Of a stretch of 64,000 nt of DNA, positions 58,941-64,000 are shown piece by piece (the first letter of the stretch is position 1; each line of letters opens with the position of its first letter). The position numbers and the translations under genes were made by a program. A model generated the notes under the pieces. That model had not been told where the DNA came from. It made no database searches and saw nothing but the letters and a program-made list of their open reading frames with translations. Source of the DNA: Panonychus citri (lineage: Eukaryota > Arthropoda > Arachnida > Trombidiformes > Tetranychidae); assembly GCF_014898815.1 (NCBI RefSeq), contig NW_026515544.1:124001-188000 (forward strand), read 5' to 3'.

Positions 58941-61900
58941 GGTTGATCACTCACATCATTTTCGGTTTGCTTAATTAACAGTGTTGCATCATCTTCTTTG
59001 AGTCAGGTGTTGCATAGATACCTGTGTTTAGTAAGAACTTTGATCATCTTACTTGCAACCACAGAAACCTTACCCTACTGGCCTTGTAATCTACTTTTTC
59101 TTATATGCATGTGCTTGAGCAGCTTTTCAGGCCATACCAAACAGCTCATCTGACTTTCTGAAACGTGCTAGAAGGTTCTCTGAGCCCAATTTCTGTTACC
59201 GGTTTGGTTTACGTATCTAATTCGACACTGGCCATTAATAACTTCCGTCAGCTGATCAGAAACATTGATAGACGATATTTTTAGGATGTTCGTGCAAAAC
59301 TCTATTGCCAAATGTAGTTTGTTTCATAACTAAAAAGCATCGAAAGTGAAAAAAATTAAAAACCTTCTTCAGATTATTTTTTTGTCAATAAATTGACAAT
59401 AATGAAAAGCGAGTCTCAGTCAAGTTCTTACCTTTCAAGTCTACTAGTTTCATGGTTTTCAAGAAATCGAATTGCCATGTATATTCAAGCGCTTATCATG
59501 ATTTTATATCCTCATTCATGCGAATATCATGTTCATTGGTTATGGTTTTTACCAAACATTTTAGTAGAAATTAGTTATACCCAATGAATCACGTTCCACT
59601 TGTTAGTCTAGTCAATCAATGTCCAGTAAACTGACCATGAAAATGTTTAGAATTTTACTATACAGTTTTGTTATTTTTCATGAATTTTAATGATTTACTT
59701 TCATTTTGATTATTATTTGACATTATTGACTTTACTCAGGTAAGCATTTTATTCCTTGGTACGATCAATATTCTGACCAATTGGTTTCATTCATTGTCTA
59801 GTCCCTTTTTTCTTGGTTACACTTTACATTAATGGTCAAGATTAATATTTAATCTGACAAAAGTAACATGAAAAAAATGATAATAATTATTAATATTTAT
59901 CATCATTGTCATTAATTGTTTGGCAAATTGTTATTGGTTTGTTGATTCCAAGGATTGTTTTTTATTTAATATACTGGACACAATAAAATTTAATTCCTGA
60001 TTGTTTATCATTATTTTGATTGATCAAAGTAATTTTTGCATTTCATTGAACCATTTCAAATGACTTTCACAATTACAATCAATATTTGATACACAAAACT
60101 TTGGTCAATGTTAAACTGTCAAGTAAATAAATTGATTAAATTAACTATGATTGAATACCTGAATGTATACACTACCACTTGAGTTAATTAGCAATAACAT
60201 AATAATAATAAGTTGACCATCAGAAAAAAAAATTGTCCATAGATTGACCAATGTAAGTGAAAATAATTCATATCACTAATATTAATATTTGCAGAAAGAA
60301 ATTAAATTGTTACTAATCCCAATAGATTTGATATAATTTAACTAATAACCATGATGAAATATGATAAATTTTAATTTACATCAAATTGTAATCAAATGAA
60401 TACCATTTAACTAATTAACCTAAATGTGTATCTAATATTTATACAGAATACGATTTCCATTTGATTATTTATCAGGTAAATATCATGTTTCAGGTCAGAA
60501 TATCTGTTTACTCTGGATAGTTTTATTCACTGATGATCATGTAATAAGTTGATCATCTTCATCATGGATTAAAATCATGTTAACATGTTGGTAATTTCAT
60601 TGATTATTGAGAAACTTGATCAACAGTTTGTATCAGATTAATATGGTTTATCCTGAAAAAGGCCACTTTTCATGGATTGTGAATACTATTAATGTTTTCT
60701 CATCCTTAATCCCAGACAATAAACAAATGATGAAGATTAACTAATGTATATATTAACAGAAATCATATTGAATAGTTTCCTAGGGAATTGGTAATGATAA
60801 TAATGAATACTAATCATGATAATAATAATCTTCTCAATGAATAACTTTCAGTTTATCATATTGATACAATTAATAAGCTTTGATTATTTCTTTGGATTTA
60901 TCCAAGAAAGTAATTATCATCTAGGGTAATCAATCACTAATCACCTTATTTCAAATACCTTTTGATATATTTGATAATCTGTTGTGATCCATTTTAATCC
61001 TGATCAATCAAATCATTACTATGAATGATTGTGAGTACGATTTGTATGTATAAGAAAAACAATTATCATAATAATGATAAAACTATAGGAAAAAAATCAA
61101 GTTAATTGTCAATGAATTTGAAGCGAAAGTTTCATGAAATGAGATAAATCAAAATGATTATCATCAAGGTATATACTAGTAAATCAAGGAGTAAAATAAA
61201 TCAGAATAAATTGAGACAAGTAATCAGAAGTAGAAAATTAAATCAACCGGGAAAAAATAACATTGTAATTGAAATGAACAATTTAACAAGTAAATTCCCT
61301 TACGGCATTTGGTAAACAATGATTAACTATCAACACAACACAAAACCATGAAAATAATACATCTAGTTAACTGTAATTTACTCATTGAATAAGTGATTTG
61401 ATTGCTGTTGATAGTGAAGGTTGAACAGCAACAACAACAACAACTCCAAATGATTTAAAAGGTTAATTGTAATGGTTATTACCATTGAAATAGTAAAGAT
61501 AAACGAATCAATCGTTAATTGTGACAGGAAAAAAATGCTCGTCGATAAAAATAATTGTCTTTAGATGATGTTTTTGATTCATATTACAACAAAAAACTAA
61601 ACCATTAGGAAGGTTAATTGTTTTTTAAGTCAATCATTGTCAACAAACATAAGCCATGTTAATAATAACAACGATCATCATGTTACCCTGATGAAGATTA
61701 TTATAATAATTGCTTTCTATTGCTATCATGATGATTTCCAGTTCATTTTGATGGTACATTTCATGAGAGTTATTAATATATAACAATGAACAAAGTGAAT
61801 GAAATGATGAATTGAAGAAGGAAAAACTTTTTCAAAATTCATTCGTTATCATTGGGATAGGAATTGGAAAGTTGGAAATGATTTTTTTTTTCGTTGGTTC

Positions 61901-64000
61901 CTTTACCTACACAATTATATATCTTTGGCTCATGGAGATACTGAATAATTCATTTTCAGGGGAAAGAAACCTGAATAGCTTAGAAAAGCAGAAAAACAAG
62001 ATTAGACATTTACCAAAAAAAGGGAAAGACAGTCAAGCTTAATCATGATTATCATCATTTTGAAATCAACTTTAGGACTCGTGATGTTTATTACTACATG
62101 ATGAATGTTACCTGATTCTCAATGTTCATGTTATTTTGAACTGTAATGATCAAAATTCTGGTTATAATTCTGATGATGATGATGATGAGAGTTTTCTGCA
62201 TGGACATTGAATGGATTTCTAGAGGAAAAAAACAATGGACCCTAATAGTGTTTCAGTGCAAATGATAAGAGAGACGATCATCTTATTATCCAAACTGAAA
62301 GGTAAAGTTTATTTTTCAGGATGATGAATCATGATGATGAGAATATGATAAATTCAGTGAAACTAATGTCCGTAAATCCAACCCGAATCATGTTTGTTGT
62401 TACAAGTTTATTTACAAAGAAAAAGATAAACATGAAAATACATTGGAAAAGCTTCAAGTTTATGGACATTATTATGGTTCTTTCATCATCATCATCATCA
62501 TCTACTTTCTCTTATCATGCTCTTCACCTGGTTTTCATTGATTCGAGTCTTTGTTTTGCTTCAAGGATTTCATCTTTTCCTTTCTTTCTTACTTTGTGTC
62601 TTACATTTACCATTATCATCATCATTTTTATCTTCTTCTTTCTTTCCTTTCTCTTTTCCCAATCGATTTTTGATAACAAGTTGACTTTTTTTTCTGAAAC
62701 TCTTTTCACTCGCTCAGGTAAATGTTTGGCTTTCTCTGTGTATAACTTGATCACTCGTTCAACGATCATTTAATCCTAAGCTAATACTTTTGTACATTCA
62801 TTTATTTATCACTCCAATCAGTAAATTGTGTTTTGTTCATCAGGTAAAACTTTAAATCATTTTGAACTTTTCCTTGTTACCTGAATGAGCTAAGTTACCA
62901 TTGAACTTTTTTTATATAAACTCTTAACTTTTATAGCCAACATTTAATCCAATACAAATTAGGTCGAAATTTCAACAATATAAGCTGTCAGCTGGTAAAC
63001 CAATCGGTCAGTACTCTAAATACACTAATCCATTTTCTAATCGCAGTGTATATTTAAAAAAATTAATTAATTCCTCACAATTTAGCTCTTTGTCACTCAT
63101 GGTTCGAATTCAGATTCAGGAGTTTGATAGCTTGAAAATCAACTGAATCAAATCTTCGTAAAATCCAATTGTCAGAGTAGACAAAATCTAATAAGATTTC
63201 GTGGCTAATTTAAATTACCCACAATAATATTACAATAATATAACAATGATGTAATTAAGCAATAGTGAATATCTTAAGTAATAGATTGAAAAGTCTAAAT
63301 GGGAAAATCATAAATTCGAGGGGAAAAAATTCGATATAAAACTTTACAAAGTAATAATAACAAAATATTATGTAAACTGAATAAGTTGAAAATAGAGATT
63401 GTCTATGAATTTGGTAGACTGAATAAATTTCATGAGTCTGATGAGCTTAAATTTGAGTTTCGGCGATGATAAAATAAAACAAGAAAAAAATGACAACAAA
63501 CAAATAGAAAAACAAACAGAGACAGAAAAGAAGAGAAGAAGAAAAAAATTGTGAAGAAATCGACCAAATGAAATACTGAGGAACCTGAAGACGAAATGAA
63601 ATCAGTCAAGTTACCTGTTCATCTGTGTCAATGTAAATGTTGAATAGTAATAAAAAAGAGCCTTTTTCAGTGAATATATTTCCCTAGTGAGATGTTTAAC
63701 TTGTCTCTCTTTTTTTTTCTTTATCCTCGTCATCTTATTTCATCTTCTCGTTGCTCATCTTCCTCCTTCCAGCAAGTATACATAATCTTCCCAGAGAGAT
63801 ATACACATGCATATACCTGAACCAGGTATGTACACAAAGTCAACTGAACAAATAACAATAAACATATCGATCCATGGATTCCAAGTTTATCAGGCACGAA
63901 ACACACTAACCCATTCAAAGGTAAATGTTATCAACCAAAATCATATCATCATGTTAATCAAGGTGATATTATTATCATCACCAAGATAATCTTACACTAA
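58941..64000. other. Right-hand region without a supported gene
   Basis: 58941..59290 is GC-richer and reads as decayed coding on the minus strand (KVSVVASKMIKVLTKHRYLC between stop codons). The remainder is AT-rich with no convincing exon. Several pyrimidine-CAG|GTAA junctions lie on the + strand (59737, 60473, 62715, 62841). The ORFs 62321..62773 (+) and 62524..62769 (-) are low-complexity. Confidence 0.5.

Noticed and set aside
62321..62773. 150-codon + strand ORF and its 81-codon antisense partner
   Set aside because: Low-complexity I/F/S versus K/R/E composition from a pyrimidine-rich stretch; no motif. The antisense charged ORF could be an exon but lacks good splice sites.
63097..63120. 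GGTTCGAATTC resembling a tRNA T-loop
   Set aside because: No acceptor, D or anticodon stem pairs around it.

Overview
The window is nuclear DNA of an animal, most likely an arthropod with a compact, AT-rich genome. A mite-like chelicerate would fit, but that is inference. The evidence is four recognisable metazoan genes with GT-AG introns (introns of 64, 78, 94 and 402 bp are visible), canonical AT-rich intergenic DNA, and two complete Ty3/Gypsy LTR elements. I saw no rRNA, convincing tRNA or CRISPR array.

Layout. 0.3-2.1 kb (-): eIF5, two exons. 2.1-4.1 kb: divergent promoter region with a 600 bp pyrimidine tract. 4.1-7.2 kb (+): ATAD2/Yta7-type AAA-bromodomain protein, three exons, without the usual N-terminal extension. 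8.2-10.3 kb (-): helical-repeat protein, LRPPRC/bsf-like. 10.3-17.4 kb: no supported gene. 17.4-19.0 kb (-): the last two visible exons of an unidentified phosphoprotein with RRHSS repeats. 19.0-29.5 kb (-): a complete, apparently young 10.5 kb Gypsy element (element A) with 4-bp target duplication, 43 bp from the splice acceptor of that gene and in the same orientation. 31.9-33.3 kb: an inverted-repeat element holding a decayed TBP-like (TATA-binding protein) gene. 36.6 kb: a Cys-rich small ORF with a trissin-like core. 41.7-46.9 kb (-): a second Gypsy element (element B) with frameshifted pol and a textbook -1 slippery site at the end of gag. 49.4-49.7 kb (-): two SCYL2 exons. 57.0-57.4 kb (-): a small coiled-coil ORF of unknown identity. 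58.1-58.9 kb: a second, internally deleted relative of the TBP-carrying element with 157-bp near-identical terminal inverted repeats.

The most unusual content is in the mobile DNA. Element A carries, in the env position, an intact 987-codon ORF joining a RING-like finger, a TRAF-type zinc finger and a REXO4/ISG20-type DEDDh exonuclease fold whose catalytic acidic residues look substituted. The inverted-repeat element carries a TBP-fold reading frame with a conserved C-terminal peptide found again in the deleted relative. Both look like host functions taken up by mobile DNA. I know of no description of either, but no database search was possible.

Ordinary genes here work in translation initiation (eIF5), chromatin (ATAD2), probably organelle RNA metabolism (LRPPRC-like) and clathrin-linked trafficking (SCYL2). 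There is no operon-like relation between them. The SCYL2 exons and the RRHSS exons are on the same strand and could belong to one very long gene containing both Gypsy elements, but at least one linking exon is missing from my reading, so they are annotated separately.
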